Part shown: positions 28,848 to 37,416 of the stretch, in pieces
Position numbering within the stretch: the stretch's first letter is position 1
Layout of the letters: every line of letters begins with the position of its first letter
NCBI RefSeq assembly: GCF_003994415.1
Contig: NZ_CP034689.1
Span: forward strand, 3,720,001 to 3,784,000
DNA from: Achromobacter spanius
GTDB lineage: Bacteria; Pseudomonadota; Gammaproteobacteria; Burkholderiales; Burkholderiaceae_B
Reading direction: 5' to 3'
DNA: 64,000 nucleotides
Notes under the pieces: model-generated
The model's input: only the letters and a program-made list of their open reading frames with translations
Databases searched by the model: none
Told to the model about the DNA's origin: nothing
Program-made: the position numbers and the translations under genes

Positions 28848-29723
28848 CAAATGCTGCGCCAGGTGGTCGATGAACGCGCGCAGCTTGGGCGACGCATGGC
28901 GGCTGGCCGGCCAAAGCGCCCACATCGTGCCGCCGCCCCGTGTGCGGTCTTCCATGACGATCTGCAATTGCCCCGCCGCCAGTTCCCGGCGGATCGTGAA
29001 GTCCGGCAGGCAGACAATGCCCTGCCCGCCCACCGCCAGCGCAATCCGCGTTTCCACGCTGTTGCATACCAGCGTCAAAGGCAGCTCGGGCGCTCGAGCG
29101 TCCGGCCCAAGCTTGAACGGCCATTTTTCCAGACGGCCCGTGGCCGGATAGCGGTAATGCAGGCAGGCATGGCCCAGCAGGTCGGCTGCGCGCTTGGGCG
29201 TGCCGTGCTGGCGCAGATAGTCGGGCGATGCGGCCAGCACCCGACGAAACGCGCCCAGGCGGCGTCGTTTCAAGCCAGAGTCATCCATTTCGCCCGTGCG
29301 GACCACGGCGTCATAGCCTTCGCCAATAACGTCCACCATCCGGTCCGTGAAATCCAGGTCCAGTTCCACCTTGGGGTATTGCCGCATGAAGCTGGCGATG
29401 CTGGCGTCGTACAAGCCGCTATAGCGCGGCAGGCTCACCCGCAGCTTGCCCTGCGGCGCGTCGGACGCGGCCGACAATTCCAGTTCGGCCGCTTCGACCT
29501 CGCACAAGATGCGGCGGCAGCGATCCAGGAATTTTTCGCCTTCCGGGGTCAGCGCAAGCTGGCGAGTGCTGCGATGAAACAGCCGTGCCTTCAAGCGTGC
29601 TTCCATCCGCGCAATGCTCTTGCCCACCGCCGACGGCGACACTCCCAGCACACGCCCCGCCTCGGCGAAGCTGCCGGCCTGCGCCACCAATACGAACACC
29701 CCAATGCCGCTCAGGCTATCCAT
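28839..29723 (-). CDS. LysR family transcriptional regulator
   Basis: 294 residues. HTH: VFVLVAQAGSFAEAGRVLGV then SPSAVGKSIARMEARL. The effector domain is of the CrgA/DmlR-like type (GKLRVSLPRYSG, RTGEMDDSGLKRRRLG). The ATG at 29721-29723 has a GGGAG site; an upstream in-frame ATG at 29736-29738 is possible. It is divergent from an MFS transporter gene, whose spacer holds two inverted repeats, so it is likely that gene's regulator. Confidence 0.9.
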   Translation of the reverse strand: MDSLSGIGVFVLVAQAGSFAEAGRVLGVSPSAVGKSIARMEARLKARLFHRSTRQLALTPEGEKFLDRCRRILCEVEAAELELSAASDAPQGKLRVSLPRYSGLYDASIASFMRQYPKVELDLDFTDRMVDVIGEGYDAVVRTGEMDDSGLKRRRLGAFRRVLAASPDYLRQHGTPKRAADLLGHACLHYRYPATGRLEKWPFKLGPDARAPELPLTLVCNSVETRIALAVGGQGIVCLPDFTIRRELAAGQLQIVMEDRTRGGGTMWALWPASRHASPKLRAFIDHLAQHLFP

Positions 29724-29739
29724 CCACCACGCTCCCATG

Positions 29740-29794
29740 CGGACAAAAATGTCCGGAATGACGGGAATCCTAGCCTATTTTTCTTTCATTCCGG
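29740..29794. promoter_or_regulatory. Two overlapping inverted repeats between LysR and MFS genes
   Basis: Repeat one is CGGAC, six bases, GTCCG (29740-29755). Repeat two is CCGGAATGA (29753-29761), 24 bases, TCATTCCGG (29786-29794), perfect over nine bases. They fill the middle of the roughly 115-base divergent spacer, as expected for LysR sites. Confidence 0.45.
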
Positions 29795-29838
29795 GGGCCA
29801 TAAGCTGGCCATCCCTTTTGTATTCCCTGATGTGCGCC

Positions 29839-31407
29839 ATGCCTACCCCTGACCTTTCCACCCCCTTTCCGGCGCCCCGCCACCGTTGGCTGCAACTGCT
29901 ATCCGCATGCCTTACCGCGCTGCTGATACCCCTGTGCTTCACCGGCCCCGCCGTGGTGCTGCCATCCATCAGCCACGACCTGGGCGGCACACCCGTGCAA
30001 CTGAATTGGATTTTGAACGGCTACATCCTGGCCTACGGCAGCGTGATCATGGTAGCCGGCAGCCTGACCGACCTGGTCGGGCCGCGCCGGGTATGGCTGC
30101 TGGGCTTGGCAGTCTTTTGCATCACGACCTTCGCCATTGCCTTCGTGCCCACCACCGCCTGGATCAACTTCCTGCGCCTGATGCAAGGCGTGGGCGGCGC
30201 GGCCGCGTTTGCCGCCGCCATGTCGTCGCTGGCGCCGCTATTCCATGGCGTGGCGCGTACCCGTGCATTCAGCCTGTTGGGCACCACGTTCGGCATCGGC
30301 TTGTCGTTCGGGCCGCTGGCTTCCGGCTGGATGGTGCAGGCGGCCGGCTGGCAGTGGGTGTTTCTGTCCACGGGCGTGGTGGGCCTGCTGGGCGCCGTCA
30401 TGGTGGCCATCAGCGTGCGCCCCACGGCAGGCGTGGCGCAAGGCCGGCTGGACTGGCCGGGCGCCATCAGCTTTACCGGCGCGCTGGGGCTGTTCACCTA
30501 CGGCATCCTGCTGGCGCCCGAGGCGGGCTGGACGGACGCGCATGTGCTCGGCGCGCTGCTGGCATCCGTGCTGCTGGCCGTGGCCTTCGTGCGGATTGAA
30601 CGCCGCGTCGCCCGCCCCATGCTGGACCTGAGCCTGTTTCGCAACCCGCGCTTTGTGGGTGTGCAGGTGTTGGCCGCGTCGCCAGCGTTTCTGTTCATTG
30701 CGCTGATTGCGCTGCTGCCCGGTCGCTTCATCGGCATCGACGGCTATAGCGCGCTTGAGGCCGGGCAACTGATGATCGGCCTGGCCGCGCCCTTGCTGGT
30801 GGTGCCGTTCCTGGCCGCGCTGCTGACGCGCTGGTTCCGCCCTGGCCTGCTGTCGGCCATCGGACTGATCGCGGTGGCGGCGGGCTTGATCTGGCTGGCC
30901 GATGTGATGGCCGCGGGCGCGGCAGGCCTGTGGATGCCCATGTTGTTGATCGGCTGCGGCATCGGCCTGCCCTGGGGCTTGATGGACGCCATGGCCGTTA
31001 GCGTGGTCGATGCGCGCAATGTCGGCATGGCGACCGGCATCTTCAACACGGTGCGCGTGTCGGCCGACGGCGTCGCCATCGCGGTGCTGAGCGCGCTGCT
31101 GGCGCTACTGATCCAGACGCAGTTGTCAGCCACCCTGCCCGACGCGCAGTCCAGCCTCCTGAACGCGCAAGCGCTGGTAATGGCCGCCAACCGCGCGGCG
31201 CTGGGCCAGTTGGACCAAGCCGCGGCGCAACTACCGCACGCTGCGGCCCAGGCCATGCCGCTATTGCATGACGCCTATGACACCGCCTTTCGTCACGTGC
31301 TGCATGCCCTGGCTGGCATTGCCGTGCTGACCGCGCTGTGCATCACCCTGCTGCTGGGCCGTCGCGAAACGGTTGCGGCGCGGCTCAGTCCACCCGCCAC
31401 CAGCTAG
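29839..31407 (+). CDS. MFS transporter, DHA2 type
   Basis: 522-residue 14-helix transporter. The first helix reads LLSACLTALLIPLCFTGPAVVLPSI (read in parts), followed by WILNGYILAYGSVIMVAGSLTDLVGPRRVWLLG (read in parts) with the motif A loop, and then helices through ALAGIAVLTALCITLLLG. The start is uncertain: ATG at 29839 (MPTPDLSTP) or at 29830, neither with a good ribosome site. Substrate unknown; probably drug or metabolite efflux. Its last 23 bases overlap the convergent helicase gene. Confidence 0.88.
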   Translation: MPTPDLSTPFPAPRHRWLQLLSACLTALLIPLCFTGPAVVLPSISHDLGGTPVQLNWILNGYILAYGSVIMVAGSLTDLVGPRRVWLLGLAVFCITTFAIAFVPTTAWINFLRLMQGVGGAAAFAAAMSSLAPLFHGVARTRAFSLLGTTFGIGLSFGPLASGWMVQAAGWQWVFLSTGVVGLLGAVMVAISVRPTAGVAQGRLDWPGAISFTGALGLFTYGILLAPEAGWTDAHVLGALLASVLLAVAFVRIERRVARPMLDLSLFRNPRFVGVQVLAASPAFLFIALIALLPGRFIGIDGYSALEAGQLMIGLAAPLLVVPFLAALLTRWFRPGLLSAIGLIAVAAGLIWLADVMAAGAAGLWMPMLLIGCGIGLPWGLMDAMAVSVVDARNVGMATGIFNTVRVSADGVAIAVLSALLALLIQTQLSATLPDAQSSLLNAQALVMAANRAALGQLDQAAAQLPHAAAQAMPLLHDAYDTAFRHVLHALAGIAVLTALCITLLLGRRETVAARLSPPATS

Positions 31408-33655
31408 GCAGCAGCCCGCGTACCTTGGCGCGCCGATAGCGGTCGTCAATCAGGTGGACCGTGCCCACATCGCTTTCGGTGCGGATCACGCGGCCCGCCG
31501 CCTGCACCACCTTTTGCATGCCGGGGTACAGATAGGTGTAGTCGTAGCCGTTTTCTTCGCCGTAGCGCAGGTCCATCGCGCGCTTCATGTTTTCGTTCAC
31601 GGCATTCACCTGCGGCAGGCCCAGCGTGGCAATGAAAGCGCCGATCAGGCGCTTGCCGGGCAGGTCCACCCCTTCCGAGAACGCGCCGCCCAATACCGCG
31701 AAGCCCACGCCCTGGCCGGCTTCGGTAAAACGCGCCAGAAACCCTGCTCGGCCCGCTTCGTCCATGCCCGGTGTTTGCAGCCAGATGGGCACGGCAGGAT
31801 GGCGCGCGCGCATCAGGTCGGACACCTGGCGCAGGTAGTCAAAGCTGCTGAGAAAGCCCAGGTAATTGCCCGGGCGTTCCGCGTACTGCGTGGCGATCAG
31901 GTCAACGATGGGCGCCAGCGAACGCTCGCGGTCGCGATAGCGGGTGGACACATTGCCCACCACCCGCACCGCCAGTTGCTCGGCCTGAAACGGCGCGGCC
32001 ACGTCGATCCACGGGGTTTCGTTGGGCAGCCCCAAGGTGTCGCGATAAAACTGCTGCGGGCTCAAGGTGCCCGAAAACAGCACGGTGGCGTGCGCCGCCG
32101 CATAGCGCGCCGCCAGGTAAGACGCGGGTATCACATTGCGCACGCACAAGGTGGACGGCCGCGTCTTGGCGCTGGCCACGCCCACGTCCGACAGCGTCAC
32201 ATCAAACAAGGCATGCGAACCGAACTGTTCAGCCAGGCGCATGAATTGCAGCGCCTGGAAGTAGAACGTCAGCACCGGGTCGTCTTGCGGCAAGGGAGAT
32301 TCGGCCATGTATTCCATGATGGCGCCCACCGCTTTCTGCACGGCCGCCAACACACCCGGCGCCACCGCGTCATACGCCTGATAGCGTTCTGCCTGCTTCT
32401 TGTTCAGGGCATTCCACGACCGCTGCAAGCCATCCAGCGGCTTCTTCAAGGCCTTGGGCGCGGCATAACGCGCTGCCGACAACGAGGCCTGATCCAATTC
32501 CCCCGTATACATGCGCCGCGCGCGGTCAACCAGGTTGTGCGCCTCGTCCACCAGCACCGCCACCTTCCATTGGTAGGCCTGCGTCATGGCGTACAGCATG
32601 GCCGAAGAGTCGTAGTAATAGTTGTAGTCGCCCACTACCACGTCGCTCCATCGGATCAGCTCTTGCGACAGGTAGTAGGGGCAGATGCTGTGTTCCCGGG
32701 CCACGGCGCGCACCGTGGGCGCGTCCAGCCGTGCGTGCTGCACCGCCGCTTGGCGCGCTTGGGGCAGGCGGTCGTAAAAGCCCTGCGCCAAGGGGCAGGA
32801 ATCCCCGTGGCAGGCCAGATCCGGATGCTCGCAGGTTTTGTCGCGCGCCTGCAAGTCCAGCACGCGCAAGCCGGGCGCGGCGGGCTGCGCGTTGACCGTG
32901 TCCAGCGCTTGAACCGCCAGCGCCCTGCCCGAGCCCTTGGCCGCCAGGAAGAAGATCTTGTCCAGGCCCGTACCAGGGCTGGCCTTGAGCAGCGGGAAGA
33001 TCGTGCCCAGCGTCTTGCCGATACCGGTGGGCGCCTGCGCCATCAGGCAGCGCCCATCGCGCGCCGTGCGGTACACGGCCACGGCCAGATCGCGCTGCCC
33101 GGCACGAAATTCACCATGCGGAAACGCCAGCTTTTCCAGCGCCGCGTCGCGCGTCTGCCGATGCGCCAGTTCGGTCTTGGCCCATGCCAGAAAGCGGCTG
33201 CATTGTTCCTGGAAGAACGTTTGCAGCGCCGCGGCATCGTGCGTTTCCACAAGCACCGTTTCTTCCTCGGTGACCACGTTGAAATACACCAGCGCCACGC
33301 GCACCTGTTCCAGCCCGCGCGCCTGGCAAAGCAGATGCCCGTAGACCCGCGCCTGCGCCCAATGCACCACGCGATGGTTCTCGCGCACGCTGTCCAACTG
33401 GCCGCGATACGTCTTGATCTCTTCAAGCTGATTGGCAACAGGGTCATAGCCATCGGCGCGCCCACGCACCAGCAGGCCTTCATGCTGGCCGGAGAGCGAC
33501 ACCTCGGTCTCATACGCCGGGCCGCGCCGCCCGGTCACGACCGCGTGCCCCGCCATGCCCTCTACCCCGCTGGGCGCGGGCGTGAAGCGCAAGTCCAGGT
33601 CACCGGCCCGCGCCGTGAATTCGCACAGCGCGCGCACCGCCACGGCGTAGCTCAT
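31385..33655 (-). CDS. ATP-dependent helicase, Rad3/DinG-like, with N-terminal Cas4-like nuclease domain
   Basis: 756 residues. The first 150 or so show PD-(D/E)XK nuclease features: GRADGYDP, then LEEIKTYRGQ (the E-x-K), then WAQARVYGHLL. The helicase core follows: Walker A APTGIGKTLGT, four iron-sulfur cysteines (CEHPDLACHGDSC and later SICPYY), the DEAH box VLVDEAHNLVDRAR, and helicase motifs VLFSGTLSP, GAFSEGVDLPG and QAAGRVIRTESD. The ATG at 33653-33655 overlaps the FAN1 gene stop as ATGA. The pair is a DNA repair unit, probably acting on crosslinks or blocked ends. Confidence 0.9.
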   Translation of the reverse strand: MSYAVAVRALCEFTARAGDLDLRFTPAPSGVEGMAGHAVVTGRRGPAYETEVSLSGQHEGLLVRGRADGYDPVANQLEEIKTYRGQLDSVRENHRVVHWAQARVYGHLLCQARGLEQVRVALVYFNVVTEEETVLVETHDAAALQTFFQEQCSRFLAWAKTELAHRQTRDAALEKLAFPHGEFRAGQRDLAVAVYRTARDGRCLMAQAPTGIGKTLGTIFPLLKASPGTGLDKIFFLAAKGSGRALAVQALDTVNAQPAAPGLRVLDLQARDKTCEHPDLACHGDSCPLAQGFYDRLPQARQAAVQHARLDAPTVRAVAREHSICPYYLSQELIRWSDVVVGDYNYYYDSSAMLYAMTQAYQWKVAVLVDEAHNLVDRARRMYTGELDQASLSAARYAAPKALKKPLDGLQRSWNALNKKQAERYQAYDAVAPGVLAAVQKAVGAIMEYMAESPLPQDDPVLTFYFQALQFMRLAEQFGSHALFDVTLSDVGVASAKTRPSTLCVRNVIPASYLAARYAAAHATVLFSGTLSPQQFYRDTLGLPNETPWIDVAAPFQAEQLAVRVVGNVSTRYRDRERSLAPIVDLIATQYAERPGNYLGFLSSFDYLRQVSDLMRARHPAVPIWLQTPGMDEAGRAGFLARFTEAGQGVGFAVLGGAFSEGVDLPGKRLIGAFIATLGLPQVNAVNENMKRAMDLRYGEENGYDYTYLYPGMQKVVQAAGRVIRTESDVGTVHLIDDRYRRAKVRGLLPSWWRVD

Positions 33656-35295
33656 GCCGCGCCCTCCTGCCACGTAACGTGGCAAACACGGACCGGCATG
33701 CCGTGCGCCATGCAGTACTGCAACCAGCGGATCTGGTTGTCTTGCAGCTTGTCGCCGGGGCCTTTGACTTCAATGAGCTCATAGCGGCGCTCGGCCGGCC
33801 AGAAGCGGATCAGGTCCGGCAGGCCTGAACGGTTGGTCTTCACGTCACGCAGCAGGCGGGTAAACACCAGCTTCAGGTGCGCAGCGGGCAGGCAATCCAG
33901 CGCCTGGGTCAGCAAGGTTTCGGACAAGGCGCCCCAGAACACAAACGGCGACTGCACGCCCGCCTTGTCGGCGTAGCGTTGCAGAATCAGGTCGCGATAG
34001 GCGGGCGTATCCAACTGCGCCAGGCAATCGGCGAACAGCGCCTGGCGACGTTCGTGAAAATCGGGCGCGTCCAGGTCGGCCGGGCCGCGCTGGAACGGAT
34101 GAAAGAACGCGCCTGGCAAGGGCGCGAACACGGCTGGCCAGCACAACAGGCCAAACAGGGAATTCAGCAGCGCGTTCTCCACGTAGTGCACGGGCGCATC
34201 GTCTTGATGCAGGTGGTCGCGCGTGACGAATTCCACCGACGCTGGCGTGGCCGGCCGTTGCAGCGTCAGGTCGGTGCGGGGCACAGCGTGGGCCGGCGGG
34301 CGCGCCGGCCGCGCCTGCCCCAGCGCGCGATACAAGCGCGGCAACATGCGCGCCACGCGCTGGCTTTCCTCTTCGCTTTCGGGCGCGTCGCGCGCTTGCA
34401 GCGCCAGGGCCAAAGCCTCGTCATACCGGGCCATGCGTTCATGGACACGCATGCGGCGATGGCGCGCGCCGGGGTAGGCGCAGTGCTCATAGGCCGCTTG
34501 CGCCGCCGCCCAATCCTGCGCGCGTTCACACGCCTGCCCGATGCGCAGCAGCACCTTGGCGCGTCGCTTTTCCAGCCAGGCGTTCTGGCTGACGCCGCCT
34601 TGCACCGTCGCCAGCAAGGGCGCAATGTCCGCGCCATCATCCAGCGCCGTGCGGCAGGCATGCAGCACCAGGTAGGCGTCCACGTCCGCGCGCGTCTGGA
34701 ACGCGCGCGACGACGCATCAAACGGCACGGTTTCGTACTGGAATACGCCCAGGTCGGCCAACACGAATTCCGACCAGTCCTGGTGCAGGTTGCCAAAGAA
34801 CATCAAGCGGAAGCGTTCGCAGAGGTCGCCCACCATCACGCGCCAGACGGGTTCTTTCGCGCCAGGAAACCATTCGGCGTATGGGCGGGGGGAGCCGTGG
34901 GCGGCGCGCAGGGCGTCCAGCAGATCGGCTTTGCGGGAGGAGGATTTAAGGGGCTGGCCAGAATACAACCGGCAGATTTCCGGCTTGGTATGCAGGCAGA
35001 ACAATTCGTCCAGCGTCATCGGCGCCCGCGCGTCCAGCCAACCCAGCGCCGCAAGCGGCACGGCGGCATCCACTGTGCTGCCGATTTCTTCATAGACCAG
35101 CCGGCTGGCCCGAAACCAGGGCCCACGGCGCATCAGCATGCGCACCATCAGGGCCTGCGAGGCTTGCGGCAAGGCCTGGAAGTCAGCCAGGAAGCGGTGC
35201 TCGTCAGCGTCCAGCAGGTCGGCATAGCGGTCGCCGACCCACGCCAAGGCGCGCTGGAAATTGTGCAGGTAGTAGTAGCGGTGCGGGGGAAACAT
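33652..35295 (-). CDS. FAN1-type structure-specific nuclease (VRR-NUC domain)
   Basis: 547 residues. The N-terminus (YYYLHNFQRALAWVGDRYADLL) and the middle part (MTLDELFCLHTKPEI) match bacterial FAN1 proteins. The C-terminal VRR-NUC domain has its catalytic set SGLPDLIRFW and LIEVKGPGDKLQDNQ (the Asp, Glu and Lys of a PD-(D/E)XK site), followed by QIRWLQYCMAHG. FAN1 trims 5' flaps and unhooks interstrand crosslinks. The gene is translationally coupled to the helicase that follows it. Confidence 0.93.
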   Translation of the reverse strand: MFPPHRYYYLHNFQRALAWVGDRYADLLDADEHRFLADFQALPQASQALMVRMLMRRGPWFRASRLVYEEIGSTVDAAVPLAALGWLDARAPMTLDELFCLHTKPEICRLYSGQPLKSSSRKADLLDALRAAHGSPRPYAEWFPGAKEPVWRVMVGDLCERFRLMFFGNLHQDWSEFVLADLGVFQYETVPFDASSRAFQTRADVDAYLVLHACRTALDDGADIAPLLATVQGGVSQNAWLEKRRAKVLLRIGQACERAQDWAAAQAAYEHCAYPGARHRRMRVHERMARYDEALALALQARDAPESEEESQRVARMLPRLYRALGQARPARPPAHAVPRTDLTLQRPATPASVEFVTRDHLHQDDAPVHYVENALLNSLFGLLCWPAVFAPLPGAFFHPFQRGPADLDAPDFHERRQALFADCLAQLDTPAYRDLILQRYADKAGVQSPFVFWGALSETLLTQALDCLPAAHLKLVFTRLLRDVKTNRSGLPDLIRFWPAERRYELIEVKGPGDKLQDNQIRWLQYCMAHGMPVRVCHVTWQEGAA

Positions 35296-35341
35296 CGGCC
35301 GGGCCGGATAGCTGGTTTTTTATCCAGTAATCATAGCAGGC

Positions 35342-35362
35342 GGCCCGGCGTCGCACCGGGCC
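35342..35362. other. Strong hairpin between the kinase and FAN1 genes
   Basis: GGCCCGG, seven bases, CCGGGCC, followed on the plus strand by ATTTTT. The T run is on the plus strand, but no plus-strand gene precedes it. On the minus strand, the direction of both flanking genes, it lacks a T run, so its role as a terminator is doubtful. Confidence 0.4.
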
Positions 35363-35378
35363 ATTTTTGCCACTATTT

Positions 35379-35882
35379 TCAGCCTTGCCTATGCGGCACG
35401 ATGGTCAGCCCTTCCTGCGGATCGGGTTCGACAAAGTAGGCGGTGATGGCGTCGTACTGCTCGTCCGAGGTGGAAAACGCATGGGTGCCTCCGGCATTGC
35501 GGGCCCGCAACCGCGCCTTGCACAGCGCGTCGGACGCCTGCAAATAATGAAGTTGATGCGGGCAACCCGCTTGCCGCGCCACCTCAAGCAACCATTGCCG
35601 GGCCGACAGCGTGTTGGCCGGAAAGTCCAGCACCACCGACACCCCCGCCCCCACCAGGGCCGTCACGTGCGCGCCCATCGCGTCGCGCAGCCGCGCGGCG
35701 CAACGCGCGTAGTCCGCAATGCCCTGGATCTCGCCGGGATACAGCGCCGCCAGCCAATGGTCTTCGCTGATCAGCAGCGTGCCGGGTTGCGCGGCAAGCT
35801 TCGTGGCCAATGTGGACTTGCCCGCGGCGATCTTGCCGCAAAGAAAGTGCAAGGTGGCGGGCGATGAGGATAACGACGTCAT
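35379..35882 (-). CDS. P-loop AAA_33-type kinase/ATPase
   Basis: 167 residues with Walker A LCGKIAAGKSTLATKLA at the N-terminus. An acidic motif follows (LLISEDHWLAALYP), then VVLDFPANTLSARQW and an arginine-rich lid (KARLRARNAGGTHAF). This matches the AAA_33 group of small-molecule kinases and zeta-toxin-like proteins; the substrate is unknown. The ATG at 35880-35882 has an AAGGAG site upstream and is preferred over the longer open frame. The terminator of the gluconate dehydrogenase operon lies just upstream, so it has its own promoter. Confidence 0.85.
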   Translation of the reverse strand: MTSLSSSPATLHFLCGKIAAGKSTLATKLAAQPGTLLISEDHWLAALYPGEIQGIADYARCAARLRDAMGAHVTALVGAGVSVVLDFPANTLSARQWLLEVARQAGCPHQLHYLQASDALCKARLRARNAGGTHAFSTSDEQYDAITAYFVEPDPQEGLTIVPHRQG

Positions 35883-35918
35883 GCAAGGCTCTCCTTGAGC
35901 GTGTGCCAGGCGGGCCAA

Positions 35919-35943
35919 CAAAAAACCCGCCGGTTGGCGGGTT
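35919..35943 (-). terminator. Intrinsic terminator of the gluconate dehydrogenase operon
   Basis: On the minus strand AACCCGCC, four bases, GGCGGGTT, then a run of T (AAAAAA at 35920-35925 on the plus strand). It lies about 145 bases after the cytochrome c stop and before the kinase start. Confidence 0.8.
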
Positions 35944-36087
35944 GTGTAGCGATGTGCCGATGCGCGCTAACCCACCTTGGTACCAAGGAGGCTAATAATC
36001 ACGGCAAAGGCGGTCAGGGGGCGGCGCATGGGCAAGAGATTGCGCTTGGCGCGAATTCTTGTCAATGGCCGCCCACCCAAAACCACC

Positions 36088-37404
36088 TTATCGCGCCGGC
36101 TGCGCCGCCGCGCCCACGTCCTTGCGGACCTTGGCCACATCAGACGCGCTGACCGCCGAGCCCTTATTGCCCCAGCTTGAGCGCACAAAGGTCACCACAT
36201 CGGCCACTTCCTTGTCGGTCATGCGCCAGTCAAAGCCCGGCATGGCGTAGGCGGTGGGTGCCGCCGTCGTGCCCGGCATCTGGGCGCCCTTGAGCACGAT
36301 GTGAATCAGCGACGTCGGGTCCGCCGAATTCACCGTCGAGCTCAGCGCCAACTGCGGGAACGTTTCCGTGTAGCCCTTGCCCGTGCTGCGATGGCAGGCC
36401 GCGCAGTTGTTCAGGAAGGCCATGGCGCCGTCGCCCTTGTCCTTGCCGGTACGCAGCGCCTGCGCCACCGTCTCGTCATAAGCCAGGGGCTTGTTGGCGG
36501 CGTCCTTGTTGACCGGCGGCAAGCTCTTCAGATACACGGCGATGGCGTTCAGGTCGTCATCGGTCAAGTGCTGCGTGCTGTCTTGCACCACCTGCGCCAT
36601 GCCGCCAAACGCCGCCGAATGCCCGTTGCGGCCCGACTTCAGGAACACGGCAATGTCTTCCTTGGTCCAGCTACCCAGGCCGTCCACGACGTCGCCGCGC
36701 AGGTTCTTGGCCAGCCAGCCTTCCACCACGCCGCCCGACAGGAAGGCCGAGCCGTCCGCATCGCTCAAGGCCTTTTCCTGCAAGGCAAAGCCGCGCGGGG
36801 TGTGGCAGGTGCTGCAATGCCCCAGCCCTTCAACCAGGTACTGGCCACGCAGCAGCGCCGCGCGGTCCGCGCCCTTCAAGTCGCTGGCGGCCGGGCCGTT
36901 GACGACGTCGGGTGCGAACATCCAGCGCCACACGGTCAGCGGCCAGCGCATCGACATGGGCCACGAAATATCCGTGTCCTTGTTTTCCTGCTTGACCGGT
37001 TCAACCCCGTGCATGAAGTAGGCGTACAGCGCCTTCACGTCCTCGGGCGTGACCTTGGCGTAGGCGGTGTAAGGCATGGCCGGATACAGCGAATGCCCAT
37101 CACGGGCCTTGCCATGGCGCACGGCCTGGTCGAAGTCCTCCAACGTGTAGTTGCCGATGCCGGTTTCTTTATCGGGCGTGATGTTGGTCGAATAGATCGT
37201 GCCCAAGGGCGATTCAATGCCCAGGCCGCCAGCAAAGGGCTTGCCGCCCCCGGCCGTGTGGCAGGCAATGCAGTCGCCGGCGCGCGACAGGTATTCACCC
37301 TGCTTGATCATCTGCGCGTCGTTCGTGGCGGGCGTGCCGTCCGCCGCGAAGGCGGTGCTGGCGACCAGGGCCGAGAAGGCCGCAACAATGGTTTGCTTCA
37401 ACAT
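36088..37404 (-). CDS. Gluconate 2-dehydrogenase-type cytochrome c subunit (three haems)
   Basis: 438 residues. Signal peptide MLKQTIVAAFSALVASTAFA. Three haem-binding motifs are present: CIACH (45-49), CSTCH in the middle and CAACH in the C-terminal third, each in a cytochrome c domain. This is the membrane-associated electron acceptor that passes electrons from the flavoprotein to ubiquinone. It is 12 bases after the GMC subunit gene and is the last gene of the operon. The C-terminal 40 residues are charged and not anchored by an obvious helix. Confidence 0.93.
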   Translation of the reverse strand: MLKQTIVAAFSALVASTAFAADGTPATNDAQMIKQGEYLSRAGDCIACHTAGGGKPFAGGLGIESPLGTIYSTNITPDKETGIGNYTLEDFDQAVRHGKARDGHSLYPAMPYTAYAKVTPEDVKALYAYFMHGVEPVKQENKDTDISWPMSMRWPLTVWRWMFAPDVVNGPAASDLKGADRAALLRGQYLVEGLGHCSTCHTPRGFALQEKALSDADGSAFLSGGVVEGWLAKNLRGDVVDGLGSWTKEDIAVFLKSGRNGHSAAFGGMAQVVQDSTQHLTDDDLNAIAVYLKSLPPVNKDAANKPLAYDETVAQALRTGKDKGDGAMAFLNNCAACHRSTGKGYTETFPQLALSSTVNSADPTSLIHIVLKGAQMPGTTAAPTAYAMPGFDWRMTDKEVADVVTFVRSSWGNKGSAVSASDVAKVRKDVGAAAQPAR

Positions 37405-37416
37405 TGTTCCGTCTCC

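Noticed and set aside
31373..33784. 803-codon plus-strand open frame opposite the helicase gene
   Set aside because: Same reason: GC-rich codon bias opens the opposite frame. The minus strand carries all helicase motifs.
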